A DNA stretch of 64,000 nt from JACKAQ01 sp020634975 [NCBI: Calditrichia bacterium] (GCA_020634975.1 JACKAQ010000003.1:186001-250000), one strand, 5' to 3'. Positions 17,916-27,784 are shown, counted from the stretch's first letter. Program-made: numbers and translations. Notes: a model not told the origin generated them from the sequence alone.

Positions 17916-19463
17916 TTATTTTAGTTGATTCATCCAGCGAATCTGGTATAAATCGGTGCGCCGGTTTTGCAGATTACGGACACTCCCCTGCTGGCGCAAT
18001 TCTTCCAGCAAATCCATATCGAGATCTACAACCAACGTCATTTCAGTGTTTGGCGTTGCCTCCGCTGCAATGGCATCGTGCGGAAATGCAAAATCCGAGG
18101 GTGTGAACACTGCCGCCTGTGAATACTGAATATCCATATTTTCGATGCGAGGAATATTGCCAACGCTGCCGGAAATGGCAACGTAACATTCGTTTTCGAT
18201 GGCGCGTGCCTGCGCACATCGCCGCACCCGCAAATAGGCATTTTTGGTATCCGTCCAAAACGGCACCAGTAGCAACTGCATGCCCTTATCCGCCAAATAG
18301 CGCGACAGTTCGGGAAATTCTACATCGAAACAGATCAAAATGCCAATTTTTCCGATATCCGTATCAAACACCCGAAGCGAATCGCCGCCCTGCAATCCCC
18401 AATATTGAGCTTCGTCAGGCGTAACGTGCAGTTTGTATTGCCGCTCGTGCGTGCCATCCCGCCGACAGAGGTAACTCACATTATACAGCCGTTTATCATA
18501 ATACTCCGGCATGCTCCCCGCAACAATATTAATATTGTATGACACCGCCATTTCCTGCAATGCAACGCGCAGCGTTTCACTGTAATCCGCCAGATTCCGA
18601 ACAGCTTCGTGCGGCTCCTCTTTGTTAAAAGCAGACATCAGCGGTGCATTAAAAAATTCCGGGAACAACACGATATCGCATTTATATCCCGAAACCGTAT
18701 CGACAAAAAACTCAACCTGTTGCAAAAAATCCTCAAACGAATTGAAGATGCGCATCTGCCATTGCACAACACCCAAACGTGCATACGTTTTTCTCCCGCC
18801 GATCAATTTCGGGCGATCTTCGTGATAAATATTGCTCCATTCCAACAGCACTGCATGCGATTTGGAATCGGTATCTTCCGGCATATATCGTTTTAACAAC
18901 GCTTTTGTGTGAAAATCATTCGACAACTGAAAAGTGAGCACAGGATCAAAAATTTCCTTTCGCTTTACCATCTGAATATATTCCGCAGCGCTCATCTGGC
19001 TGGCATGATGCCGGAAATTGGGAATTCGCCCACCAATCAAAATACCCTTCAAATTCAGCTTTTCGCAGAGTTCTTTTCGTGCATCGTATAACCGGCGTCC
19101 CAAACGCATCCCACGGTATTCCGGATCAACAAAAATATCGATGCCGTACAGATAGTCCCCTTTCGGATCGTGATTTCGCAAATGCCCGTCGCCAACAATA
19201 TCTTCATATGTATGCGATGCGCCAAATTTATCAAATTTCACTACAAGGCTAAATGCGGCTGCAACCACTTTTCCCTGATCCTCCACACAAATTTGTCCTT
19301 CGGGAAAACGACTGAGCATCGATTGGTATTGCGCTTTTGTCCATGCGCCACCCATTTCGGAAAAGATCGTTGTCATCATCCCACGAACCGTCAGATAATC
19401 TCCCGGTTCGAGGTAACGAAGCTGTAATTTGTGAACATTTTCGTGCATATTTTTATCGGTCAT
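17916..19463 (-). CDS. GNAT acetyltransferase fused to carbon-nitrogen hydrolase
   Basis: A 515-residue cytoplasmic fusion. Residues about 15-210 are a GNAT N-acetyltransferase: the acetyl-CoA loop appears as PEYRGMRLGRRLYDARKE. Residues about 225-515 are a nitrilase-superfamily amidohydrolase with the Glu-Lys-Cys triad: Glu in FPEFFNAP, Lys in YKLHVTPDE and Cys in ILICFDVEFPE. This fusion is known from other bacteria as a conserved architecture with no assigned substrate. The start is ATG 19463, with a GAGA element upstream. It ends just before a strong terminator and is divergent from rpsD, sharing the region 19464-19729. Amide hydrolysis plus amine acetylation of a common small molecule is the natural guess. 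Confidence 0.88.
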   Translation of the reverse strand: MTDKNMHENVHKLQLRYLEPGDYLTVRGMMTTIFSEMGGAWTKAQYQSMLSRFPEGQICVEDQGKVVAAAFSLVVKFDKFGASHTYEDIVGDGHLRNHDPKGDYLYGIDIFVDPEYRGMRLGRRLYDARKELCEKLNLKGILIGGRIPNFRHHASQMSAAEYIQMVKRKEIFDPVLTFQLSNDFHTKALLKRYMPEDTDSKSHAVLLEWSNIYHEDRPKLIGGRKTYARLGVVQWQMRIFNSFEDFLQQVEFFVDTVSGYKCDIVLFPEFFNAPLMSAFNKEEPHEAVRNLADYSETLRVALQEMAVSYNINIVAGSMPEYYDKRLYNVSYLCRRDGTHERQYKLHVTPDEAQYWGLQGGDSLRVFDTDIGKIGILICFDVEFPELSRYLADKGMQLLLVPFWTDTKNAYLRVRRCAQARAIENECYVAISGSVGNIPRIENMDIQYSQAAVFTPSDFAFPHDAIAAEATPNTEMTLVVDLDMDLLEELRQQGSVRNLQNRRTDLYQIRWMNQLK

Positions 19464-19650
19464 GTTTATCTCGCATTTTTTTCATCCACTGGATTAAACG
19501 AAACTTGAATTTAGAATGCAATTGCAATCGTTCCAAAAAGGTTTTTTTGCAGATAAAACTGAACCTGCTGTTGTTTTTCGAAATTATTTTTTGCATATTT
19601 GAAATCTGTCAGGAAAATAGAGTTTAGCTGGCCAGAAAATAAAAAAACAT

Positions 19651-19679
19651 TTGAAAACGGTCGGAGAAGTGTGTATCTT
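19651..19679 (+). promoter_or_regulatory. Sigma-70-like promoter of rpsD
   Basis: TTGAAA at 19651-19656, a 17-base spacer, and TATCTT at 19674-19679. This leaves about a 45-base leader before the rpsD ATG. Confidence 0.5.
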
Positions 19680-19729
19680 CGGCACGAATTTTAACACTGT
19701 GAGCTTGAACGTTAAAGAAGGGTTGTTGT

Positions 19730-20338
19730 ATGTCCACATATCGAGGTTCGAAAGTTAAACTTTCGCGCAGTTTAGGTATTCCGCTTTCTCCCAAAGCATC
19801 CAAAATTTTGGAAAAGAAAAGCTATCCGCCCGGTCAGCATGGTCCGACCAAACGGGTTGATGGAAAAATGTCTGATTACAAACGTCAGCTTTTGGAAAAA
19901 CAACGCGTTCGCGCCCAATACAATATCGGCGAACGTCAGATGGTTAACTACTACAAAAAAGCCTCCGCTAAAGCCGGCAACACAGTAGACAACCTTGTTC
20001 AGTTTCTGGAAACACGACTGGATGCTGTAGTTGTTCGTGGCGGTTTGGCACGCTCCATTTATGCTGCTCGTCAATTTGTTTCTCATGGACACATTTTGGT
20101 CAACGGCAAAAAAGTAGATATCCCATCCTATCAGGTTAAACCGAACGATGTTGTAACCGTTCGCGAAAAGAGCCGCCGGATGCCCGGATTTACAGATGCT
20201 GTTAAAATGTCCAATCCGCCGGAATATCTGGAATTATCCAAACCGAACATGTCGGTAACCTTAACGGATATGCCCACCCGCGAACAAGTTCCGGTGATTG
20301 GTGAAATCTCGCTGGTTATCGAATTTTACTCCCGGTAA
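19730..20338 (+). CDS. rpsD: 30S ribosomal protein S4
   Basis: A 202-residue S4, which binds 16S rRNA early in small-subunit assembly and helps decoding accuracy. Clear marks are KKSYPPGQHG, SDYKRQLLEKQRVRAQYNI, the S4 RNA-binding domain LETRLDAVVVRGGLARS...ARQFVSHGHILVNGKKVDIPSYQV, and the conserved end GEISLVIEFYSR. The N-terminal region has no zinc-binding cysteines, so it is the cysteine-free form. It stands alone with its own promoter and terminator instead of lying beside rpsK and rpoA, so a second S4 gene elsewhere in the genome is possible. Confidence 0.97.
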   Translation: MSTYRGSKVKLSRSLGIPLSPKASKILEKKSYPPGQHGPTKRVDGKMSDYKRQLLEKQRVRAQYNIGERQMVNYYKKASAKAGNTVDNLVQFLETRLDAVVVRGGLARSIYAARQFVSHGHILVNGKKVDIPSYQVKPNDVVTVREKSRRMPGFTDAVKMSNPPEYLELSKPNMSVTLTDMPTREQVPVIGEISLVIEFYSR

Positions 20339-20386
20339 TCAATTTTACCGGATTTGCGGAAAAAAAGTTGTTACAAAGATACACAG

Positions 20387-20425
20387 CAAATGCTCGTCCT
20401 TATCCGACGGGCATTTGTCGTTTTA
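20387..20425 (+). terminator. Terminator after rpsD
   Basis: CAAATGCTCGTC (20387-20398) pairs with GACGGGCATTTG (20406-20417) with one G-T pair and a 7-base loop. A short T-rich run follows at 20418-20424. Confidence 0.7.
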
Positions 20426-20451
20426 CCGAAGCGCCATTCACCACAACATCA

Positions 20452-21336
20452 TCATGAAAATTTTATTAGCTTGTATTGCTTTACATGCTTTGGGATGGTG
20501 GGATCACAATCCGATTGGATTGCAGGTAATTTCTTTATTTCCAGCAGGTTAACAGTGTAAATATTATTTTCGCTGTCAGTCATCTTCACTTGCCACTCAT
20601 CTTTTTCGATATTCCGGCTTTCCAAGAATGTCAGTTTTCCCGCTGATTTTTTGTGATTGGATAAAATTAAATATTCCGCAGCTTGCACAACACCCGGATA
20701 ATTCAACCGTCCCCGCAAATGCGCAAGCGGCAGTTTTCCGGAATTGATATATTGGATAACATCCGGAATATCATCTGGCTGCACACGCCCCAATGCGATT
20801 CCCAACGGAAAAACCAGCATCGTTGGTGCAAATCGATGTCCGCCAATGTGTGAACACTGCCAGGCATTCTCACCGGCAATTTCAGTTAACGATTGATAAA
20901 CCGGTAAACCGAATTTCGAGCAGCAAACATCCCGGGTGCCGTTTGTGCACACAAAAAAGTGGGGTTCATTCACTATAATTTCATCGGGATGCCCATTGAT
21001 TATTTGATCATTAGAGATATTCAACATATCTGCATGGCTCGTCAATATAATTCTGGATAATGTGGACTGAATGCCCAATCGCGCAATAAATATATTGATT
21101 GAAGGGTGGGAATTAGCTTTTTGTTTGATAAACAAAATCTGGAGATCCGGGTTCTTTTCCATCAACGCAGATAAATGCGCCTGCTGATTTTCAGATAATT
21201 CGTTATCTGTAACTGCTTTTTTTCGCCACGGCAGCCGGTATTCGATCAACACCCATATTTTATAATTCGGTGCGGTGCCAAAAAGCGCCTCATCGCCAGA
21301 CATGGATGCAAGTGAGCAAAATTTCCGATTTAACAT
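20452..21336 (-). CDS. Sucrase/ferredoxin-like family protein (thioredoxin-fold)
   Basis: A 294-residue protein of the sucrase/ferredoxin-like family, which has a thioredoxin-like fold and can bind a [2Fe-2S] centre. Visible marks are an early FCSLASMSGDEALFGTA, then FVCTNGTRDVCCSKFGLPVY in the middle and CSHIGGHRFAPTMLVFP at about 170-190. The Cys, His and Arg positions of the C-S-H-x-G-G-H-R-F-A signature are kept. The C-terminal tail continues with LAHLRGRLNYPGVVQAAEY. The family name is historical; its reaction is unclear. It is convergent with rpsD and upstream of a tRNA gene on the other strand. Confidence 0.85.
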   Translation of the reverse strand: MLNRKFCSLASMSGDEALFGTAPNYKIWVLIEYRLPWRKKAVTDNELSENQQAHLSALMEKNPDLQILFIKQKANSHPSINIFIARLGIQSTLSRIILTSHADMLNISNDQIINGHPDEIIVNEPHFFVCTNGTRDVCCSKFGLPVYQSLTEIAGENAWQCSHIGGHRFAPTMLVFPLGIALGRVQPDDIPDVIQYINSGKLPLAHLRGRLNYPGVVQAAEYLILSNHKKSAGKLTFLESRNIEKDEWQVKMTDSENNIYTVNLLEIKKLPAIQSDCDPTIPKHVKQYKLIKFS

Positions 21337-21366
21337 AATCCCAACTTCCGATTTTTAATTATTGAA

Positions 21367-21395
21367 TTGATTTGGATTGCGAATCATTTTATATT
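21367..21395 (+). promoter_or_regulatory. Promoter of the tRNA-Thr gene
   Basis: TTGATT at 21367-21372, a 17-base spacer, and TATATT at 21390-21395. The tRNA begins 22 bases downstream. Confidence 0.55.
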
Positions 21396-21416
21396 TGACC
21401 CGCAAAATTAAAACAA

Positions 21417-21489
<73 letters not shown>

Positions 21490-21593
21490 CTGTTTTTAAA
21501 TGCAACGTTTACAGATGTTTACTGTTCCGCTTTTCTACCATTCCAAATTCATATTTTCCGATATATCTTGTATTCTCAACATAAATTTTATCC

Positions 21594-24062
21594 CTATTGT
21601 TTAACTTTTACGACAACAAATGTAACATCGTCTTCCTGATCTCTTCCGGCTGCCCAGGTTTCTCCGGCTTTTTTCAGATGATTAATGATTGATTCAGGCG
21701 ATTTTGCAGCGGTTTCTTCGAAAAGCGTTTTTACTTTTTCATCGCCGAGCATTTCATTTTGGGGATTAAACATCTCCTCAAATCCATCGCTCATGAGCAG
21801 CACTGTATCCCCTTTTTTCAAATGTAGTTTTTTCTCTTTATACGGAAAGTTGACAAAGCCGCCCAATGGCATCCCTTTCAATTCAACCGCCTCAACTTTT
21901 CCGGTCGCTGAGCGATAAATCAGTGGAAAAGGCATCCCTGCAGCCGCAATCTGCAAGTTTTGATTTTCAAATTTTGCGATGGTTAACGCCATAAACATTT
22001 TTTTCAGACCCATTGCTTTTATCGCTTCGGAACTTTTTTTCAGGAATTGAACGGGTGGCAGTTGATCTGCGAGCGCATGAAATAAACTTTTTGTTGCCGA
22101 TACCATTGTTCCGGCACCCAGCCCGTGACCGGTCGCATCGCCAATAGCTACAGTCAGCTTATCGCCATCCTGTTGTTTGAAATCATAATAGTCGCCGCCG
22201 ACTTCTGTTGCTGTTTTCATAAATACAGCAATTTCGAGATTCGGATCCTGTGGCAGCTTTTTAGGCAACATGGAAAGCTGCAGCTGGCGAGCGTCCTCAA
22301 GCTCTTTTGATTGACGGTCATTTTCCATTTCCAATAGTTTCTGCTCCATTTCCTGCTCAACGATTTTTTGATTCGTGCGAGCAATATCGCGCGATAAATA
22401 AACGGACATCGCAATGATAAACCCAATAGAACCAAATGCATAGGGATTTTCCATTTCCCTAAAAGCGACAATAATACCCGCATCCATCAGTGTGTCCAAA
22501 ATCCCGAAAACGGCAAGAAATAGAAATGCAAACCCAATAATCAACGCACCATCTTTTTTTGTAAAAATAGCAATGCGGATGACTCTGTAAAGTTCCAGAA
22601 ACAACACCAGGTAAAGCATGCTAAAATAATCAAAATTCTCATTCGGTTTGTAAATGATAAACGCACTCAAACCAACCGCCAGCAACAAAATAAACCAAAA
22701 ATGTTTTGGCGATTTTTCATAAAAAAGCGAATATACAAATCGCAATTGAAACAATATCCAAAAGGGAATTGCGGCACAGTGCATTCGGAATGAGAACAAT
22801 TGCTGACCGATATCTGTCGATAACGAAATTTGATAATCATAATATATGGCAACGGCATAGGAAAATAAAAAGAATGCAAAAAACAGATTTTGTTTCGATG
22901 CCGGATAAAACAGGAACAAAATTAAATGCAGCAAACCGATCGCAAATGGAAGTGCGGTTAAAAACATCTGGTATCTGGTGAGGTTGCCCAAACTTTGGAT
23001 TTTTTGTTCGACCATCTGGCTCATTTTTCCCAAACGCAGGATAAATCCTGAATAGAAGCCCGCATTCTTAAATTTCTGGACGGACGGATTGGAATAACGC
23101 ATCGCAATTACGTGGCGCAGTCCGCCGTTCAGCGAGATGAGTTTTGGAACACCATTCCAGCTATTATTGTTTTCATCGAATGAATATTTCAGCTTGCCAT
23201 CGAGATAGAATTGTGATTCTCCGGCTTGCATAATGGTCAAACCCATCGGTTTGTTGATCAACAGCGAATCCGTTTCGATGTGCAGCCGGAACCAGCCAAT
23301 CCCCTGCCAGTCGATATCTGTCAAACCGGATTCAGTAAGTTTTGGATCAACAATTTGCCAATTGGTATCATCAAAATCGGGCGTTGCCCATGCAATATTA
23401 TCACCCGGATGATATTTCCATTTCCCTTCGGATAAATAATAGCCGATTTCCAGATCATTTAACGACATGTAAAATTTGGGAATGTTGGGTAGTGGTTGAC
23501 TGGCCGGTGAGGCGCGCATTGAGAATCCCCAACTGCCGATGTATTGCGATATTTTTACCAAACACCGATTTTCACCGGTCAAAAGCTGTGCTTCAAACTG
23601 TTCTTCATCGATGGTTAGCCAGCGATTAACCGCATTCCGATGCACATTTTCGCCGTTAATCCACACCGAGACACCGTCATCGCTGCCAATTTGGATTTGT
23701 ACGGCTTCATTGTTTTCACTTTGAATTGAACAATATGCATATGCGGTTGCATGATCATTTTTCCCGATCGTATCAAAAAAATCGATGACACTGCTGTTGG
23801 TTTGGTATTTTTGCCAAATGAGGGGTGTTCCGTTAGCAGTCAAAACAGTGTCGCCGGCTGTGGGCGCAACTCCCGTTTCACCGCCGACATCGGCCAAAAA
23901 ATCCGCTGCCAAATCGTCCGGAAAAAACGGACCGATGACCAGCCATTCCCTAAAATAATCACCATTCACCGGATTCGTCGCGAAATGATGCTGTGCCGTT
24001 GCATAAACCGTTGAAAAATAACAGAAAAAAACTACCCAAATCAGATATTTGCGGTGTTGCAT
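21594..24062 (-). CDS. Membrane receptor with SpoIIE-type PP2C serine phosphatase output
   Basis: I start at the ATG ending at 24062 because GGAGG lies 6 bases upstream; an earlier ATG would add 30 residues. The 822-residue product has a signal peptide, then an extracytoplasmic region (about 25-350) with beta-rich carbohydrate-binding or PA14-like character, including a GSDDGVSVWINGENVHRN segment. A block of seven or eight hydrophobic helices (about 360-575) follows, then a coiled coil, then a SpoIIE/PP2C phosphatase (about 615-822). Its motifs are ATEVGGDYYDF, AIGDATGHGLGAG and LLMSDGFEEMFN. Such proteins usually reverse anti-sigma-factor or anti-anti-sigma phosphorylation in response to an outside signal. 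No partner gene is adjacent, so the pathway is unknown. Confidence 0.88.
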   Translation of the reverse strand: MQHRKYLIWVVFFCYFSTVYATAQHHFATNPVNGDYFREWLVIGPFFPDDLAADFLADVGGETGVAPTAGDTVLTANGTPLIWQKYQTNSSVIDFFDTIGKNDHATAYAYCSIQSENNEAVQIQIGSDDGVSVWINGENVHRNAVNRWLTIDEEQFEAQLLTGENRCLVKISQYIGSWGFSMRASPASQPLPNIPKFYMSLNDLEIGYYLSEGKWKYHPGDNIAWATPDFDDTNWQIVDPKLTESGLTDIDWQGIGWFRLHIETDSLLINKPMGLTIMQAGESQFYLDGKLKYSFDENNNSWNGVPKLISLNGGLRHVIAMRYSNPSVQKFKNAGFYSGFILRLGKMSQMVEQKIQSLGNLTRYQMFLTALPFAIGLLHLILFLFYPASKQNLFFAFFLFSYAVAIYYDYQISLSTDIGQQLFSFRMHCAAIPFWILFQLRFVYSLFYEKSPKHFWFILLLAVGLSAFIIYKPNENFDYFSMLYLVLFLELYRVIRIAIFTKKDGALIIGFAFLFLAVFGILDTLMDAGIIVAFREMENPYAFGSIGFIIAMSVYLSRDIARTNQKIVEQEMEQKLLEMENDRQSKELEDARQLQLSMLPKKLPQDPNLEIAVFMKTATEVGGDYYDFKQQDGDKLTVAIGDATGHGLGAGTMVSATKSLFHALADQLPPVQFLKKSSEAIKAMGLKKMFMALTIAKFENQNLQIAAAGMPFPLIYRSATGKVEAVELKGMPLGGFVNFPYKEKKLHLKKGDTVLLMSDGFEEMFNPQNEMLGDEKVKTLFEETAAKSPESIINHLKKAGETWAAGRDQEDDVTFVVVKVKQ

Positions 24063-24198
24063 GATATGCCTCCAAAAGGCATCGAAAGGCGAGCTGCAGT
24101 CTATTTTATGAAAAATTGTGCGAGAAAATTGGACGACCAATAGCATTTCCAATCGAAAATGCTATTGGTCAAATGTTTATCGGGAAATAATCAAACCG

Positions 24199-25002
24199 CT
24201 ATTTTTGATAATATTTCAAAGCTTCCGGCATCTGCTCTTTGATTTTGCGGATACGCGTTTCATCCGATGGGTGGGTGCTCAAAAATTCCGGTGGTTTTGC
24301 GCCGCCCTGATCCGCCATTCGCTGCCAAAAGGCAACTGCGCCGTTGGGATCGTATCCCGCCATCGCCATAAAGATCAACCCGAGGCGATCGGCTTCGCTT
24401 TCCTGCAACCGGCTGAAGGGCAACAAAACGCCCACCTGGGCACCTGCGCCGAAAGCTGCCATGTACAGCTGCTGGGTTTGCTGCGGTTTATCTTTTAACG
24501 CGACCGCCAATGCCACGCCGCCCAGCTGGGTAAGCAATCCCTGGCTCATACGCTCGTTGCCGTGTTTGGCGATGGCGTGGGCAATTTCGTGCCCCATCAC
24601 AACGGCCAAACCGTTTTCATCCTTCGTGATCGGCAAAATGCCGGTGTACACCACCACTTTTCCGCCGGGCATGCACCACGCGTTCACATCGCCGCTTTCC
24701 ACCAGATTAAATTCCCACTGATAGCCATCGAGATGGCTGCTCAAATTGTTTTCTGCCATATATTTTTCAACAGCTGCCTGTATACCGCGACCAACCCGTT
24801 TTACCATTTCAGCTTGTTGGGTATTGTTGCTCAATTTGTTTTCATTCAAAAATTGATCGTATTGTTGATAACTCATGGACAACATGGTTGAACTCGGCAC
24901 CAGATCCAGTTGGCGGCGTCCGGTTAGCGGAACGGAGCTGCAATCCATCAAAAAAACGGCTGAGAGCAACACCGGCACAGCGATTTTGAAAAACATTTTC
25001 AT
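24199..25002 (-). CDS. M48-family zinc metalloprotease lipoprotein
   Basis: A 267-residue periplasmic lipoprotein protease like LoiP/BepA-type M48 enzymes that handle misfolded outer-membrane proteins. The start MKMFFKIAV has TTGGAGAT upstream. The signal peptide ends at LMDC, giving a lipid-modified Cys near residue 21; the Asp before Cys is not the usual small residue. The catalytic HEIAHAIAKHG supplies two zinc His and the Glu, and ESEADRLGL supplies the third ligand. The end STHPSDETRI is typical of the family. It lies between the phosphatase receptor and the GH9 fusion, all on the minus strand but with spacers too long for an obvious operon. Confidence 0.92.
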   Translation of the reverse strand: MKMFFKIAVPVLLSAVFLMDCSSVPLTGRRQLDLVPSSTMLSMSYQQYDQFLNENKLSNNTQQAEMVKRVGRGIQAAVEKYMAENNLSSHLDGYQWEFNLVESGDVNAWCMPGGKVVVYTGILPITKDENGLAVVMGHEIAHAIAKHGNERMSQGLLTQLGGVALAVALKDKPQQTQQLYMAAFGAGAQVGVLLPFSRLQESEADRLGLIFMAMAGYDPNGAVAFWQRMADQGGAKPPEFLSTHPSDETRIRKIKEQMPEALKYYQK

Positions 25003-25158
25003 GATAAAATCTCCAATTGCGTTATTTTCAATTTTCTTAAATTCATTGTTTTGAATACTTAATTTTAATGAATTGTATCTCAAAAAAGAAATACAGAATC
25101 TTTATTCCTGTTACCGGCGGCGAAAAATGATTCAGAAATTCGCAAAGCAACCGGATTT

Positions 25159-27633
25159 TCAAAAGGCAATCGTTGAAAATTGATAGCCTTTGCTCATGAG
25201 TTCATCGATCAAATTTTCCAATTTGAGATAAAATTTATCGGTTCGCGCCGGATCGGTGCCGATGTGCAGCAGCAAAATAAACCCGTTCAGCCCGTTTGGC
25301 GATGTGCGTTCGTAATCCAGAATGGATTGGTAAATAACCTCGCTGTTCACATATTTGTCGCCCATTTCCGGCCAGGTGTAGTCCGCATTCGAGCGCGTAC
25401 CGTGCGAAAAATTGATCAGCGTCAGCCCCAGTTCCCGGGTCCATTTGGCAATGGTTCTGTTATACCATTCGTATGGCGGCAGGAAAAATGGGGCGTCTTT
25501 TGGGGTGATGCCAAACCTTGCCATTTCGCGATAATTATTTTTTAAATCACTAATAAACAACGATTTATCAACGAGCAACGAATCGCGGTTTTCCCAAGTT
25601 GCATACAGCAAATGTTTGTCCGAATGCGCACCGAGATAATGCCCGTCCTTTCGCAACTGTTCGATCAGCTTTTTGTTTGCACGATTGCGATAAAAATCGC
25701 CGGTGAAAAAAAAGTGCGCCGGAATTCCCTTATTTTTCAGCACGTTTCGGATGTGCTTGCCGCCTTCGCTAAATTCGTGTCCGGTGAATACCAGATGGAT
25801 TTTTTTCGCGGTTGTATCGCCGCGAACGATGGCACCGTGGCGCATCTGTATATTTTTCGGCGATCGATCGTGATTTTCCAGCGAAGAGAGATAAAACGTG
25901 AGGCTGGCGGTGCCGTCCATTGTCGGTTCGTTGGTGGAGTAATCGCCGTAATCATCGTGATAAACGCACAGTTCCGACTGAAATTCGGCGTATTCATCGC
26001 CGTTCACAATGCGCAGCCCGCGCAACCGGTTAAAAATCGAGGAGTAAACGGGTCCGTCAACCAATCCGCCATCGATGTCAAAATTGAAAACGGCGGTCAA
26101 CGCTGAATGCGGATCAACCGGCGTATCGCCATCTTCGGGATAACCGACAATCATGCTGGTGCCCCACGGATTGCAGCCGAACAGCCAATCGCGCAGTGCT
26201 GCTTCCATTTCCGCGTATTGATTATCGCCCGTAAGTTGTTGATAAATCCGGAGTTGTGTCAAGGCTGCTGCAACCAGATTGTTCGAGCACCAGATAAACG
26301 GAATGCCCATCAAAAAGCCGTTTTCCTGTCCGCGGTTGTAAATTGCATCGATGCCCTGTTTCAAAAATGCGATAAATTTGGCGCGATTCAAACTGTCTGC
26401 CGCCTGCGCGACATGAAAATGCCCCAGATTCACAAACGGATACCATTGGTAATGTCGGGCGGTGTTGGCGCTCATCCACGGCGTCACCGGCTCCAGTTCG
26501 CCCCAATAAACGGCTTCGGCCAACCATGCGGAATCCCCTGAATGCCGGAATAATTGTACAGCAGCTAACTCCATATCATCCACATAGTTATCTTCTTCGT
26601 AAAAATAGGGTGCACGGTTGCTGGCAGTCTGGTTCACACCCAAATCGGATTTGGCAAATGTGAAAGCGGCTTTGGCTTTTGCAGTGATTTTTTGAGAAAA
26701 TCCGGGATAAAATTGCGCCATCACATCTGCGCCGAGCGCGAACGCGGACGCATATTTTGCGGCAGTTGACGAAACGCCGGTAGAGCGATTTTTGTATTTC
26801 CCCAATCCCTGCGGCTTGCCGGTAACCAGATAGACCGGACGTTCCCGCCCTTTTCCGTAACTCACCGAATCGAGTGTCGGCAGCGTAAATTTGGTGTGAT
26901 CGCGGTCGTCGGCAATCTGGTTGAACATGATGCCATCTTCCGGATTCATTTTATCCAGCCAGTCCAATCCCCATTTGGCTTCGTCGAGAACATCGGGGAT
27001 GCCGTTTGCACCGGGATCGCCGTTTTTGTCGAATATATCGCCGAAAGCGGCGGGGTTTTGCTGATACGCGAACATCATTTGATAGGTTGCGTTCGCCGAT
27101 GTGGTGACATATTGCAGATAATCCGAGGCATCGTGCCAGCCGCCGGTTACGTCGATGTGCATCGAATCCCGCGCCGGAAAATCCACGATAAAACCATCCT
27201 GCGTGTGGCAGGAATCCCGCAAAAACGGGTTGTATCCGCAGCGCTGCTGACGCATGTATTTCAGCAGGAAATCCGCCGCGCCGTTATACACCGTTTCATC
27301 GATTGGGAACGGTGGCGATTCAACTTTTCCGGCGCGAATAAAAAACGTACCGTTTTCAGAAAAATCAGAAAAGTCCAACCGGAATATTTTTCCGAAACTG
27401 GCGTAAGCGCCGAAGCTCCTGATTTTATTGCTTTTATGCACCGTTTTTCCGGTTAGCACATCAACAATTTCAAACGATGTAACGGACAGATCTTCTGCTT
27501 TGCTGCCCAAAACAGCCACTTTCACGGCATCCAGCGTATAGCCAACCTGATTGATTCTGATCCAGCTTTGCTGTCCGTTTGCGGCTGTAACCAACCCGAC
27601 GACCAGAATGAAAAGCGAGGTAATGTGTTTCAT
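25159..27633 (-). CDS. GH9 glycoside hydrolase fused to polysaccharide-deacetylase-like domain
   Basis: An 824-residue secreted protein with a signal peptide ending near NGQQ. Residues about 23-115 are an N-terminal immunoglobulin-like domain as in many GH9 enzymes. Residues about 120-570 are the GH9 barrel: GGWHDASDYLQY carries the catalytic Asp pair, and NEPTMDGTASLTFYL carries the region with the acid Glu. Residues about 595-824 resemble a NodB/CE4 deacetylase: AHSDKHLLY keeps the two metal His and ILLLHIGTD matches the last motif, but the usual TFDDG is VFTGHEF. Combined, it could cut and perhaps deacetylate beta-linked glucan or amino-sugar chains. No sorting domain ends the protein. Substrate cannot be read from sequence. 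Confidence 0.85.
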   Translation of the reverse strand: MKHITSLFILVVGLVTAANGQQSWIRINQVGYTLDAVKVAVLGSKAEDLSVTSFEIVDVLTGKTVHKSNKIRSFGAYASFGKIFRLDFSDFSENGTFFIRAGKVESPPFPIDETVYNGAADFLLKYMRQQRCGYNPFLRDSCHTQDGFIVDFPARDSMHIDVTGGWHDASDYLQYVTTSANATYQMMFAYQQNPAAFGDIFDKNGDPGANGIPDVLDEAKWGLDWLDKMNPEDGIMFNQIADDRDHTKFTLPTLDSVSYGKGRERPVYLVTGKPQGLGKYKNRSTGVSSTAAKYASAFALGADVMAQFYPGFSQKITAKAKAAFTFAKSDLGVNQTASNRAPYFYEEDNYVDDMELAAVQLFRHSGDSAWLAEAVYWGELEPVTPWMSANTARHYQWYPFVNLGHFHVAQAADSLNRAKFIAFLKQGIDAIYNRGQENGFLMGIPFIWCSNNLVAAALTQLRIYQQLTGDNQYAEMEAALRDWLFGCNPWGTSMIVGYPEDGDTPVDPHSALTAVFNFDIDGGLVDGPVYSSIFNRLRGLRIVNGDEYAEFQSELCVYHDDYGDYSTNEPTMDGTASLTFYLSSLENHDRSPKNIQMRHGAIVRGDTTAKKIHLVFTGHEFSEGGKHIRNVLKNKGIPAHFFFTGDFYRNRANKKLIEQLRKDGHYLGAHSDKHLLYATWENRDSLLVDKSLFISDLKNNYREMARFGITPKDAPFFLPPYEWYNRTIAKWTRELGLTLINFSHGTRSNADYTWPEMGDKYVNSEVIYQSILDYERTSPNGLNGFILLLHIGTDPARTDKFYLKLENLIDELMSKGYQFSTIAF

Positions 27634-27714
27634 AATTTTGATTTCCCGATTGATCTCAAACGAAGTTTTCCCATTATCGATTCACAAAAAAAAGATAGGG
27701 GTTATTTTGGATTC

Positions 27715-27766
27715 TGACAACGGTTTCATATAGAAAAAGTAAATGTCTGCGAAGGCAGGAATGACA
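27715..27766. repeat. Dispersed repeat fragment with GCAGGAATGACA core
   Basis: GACAACGGTTTCATATAGAAA is followed by CTGC-GAAG-GCAG and GGAATGACA. The same parts occur near 33257-33295 in a different order, so this looks like a short mobile-type palindromic repeat. Confidence 0.45.
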
Positions 27767-27784
27767 GGATCATCTCAAAAAACC

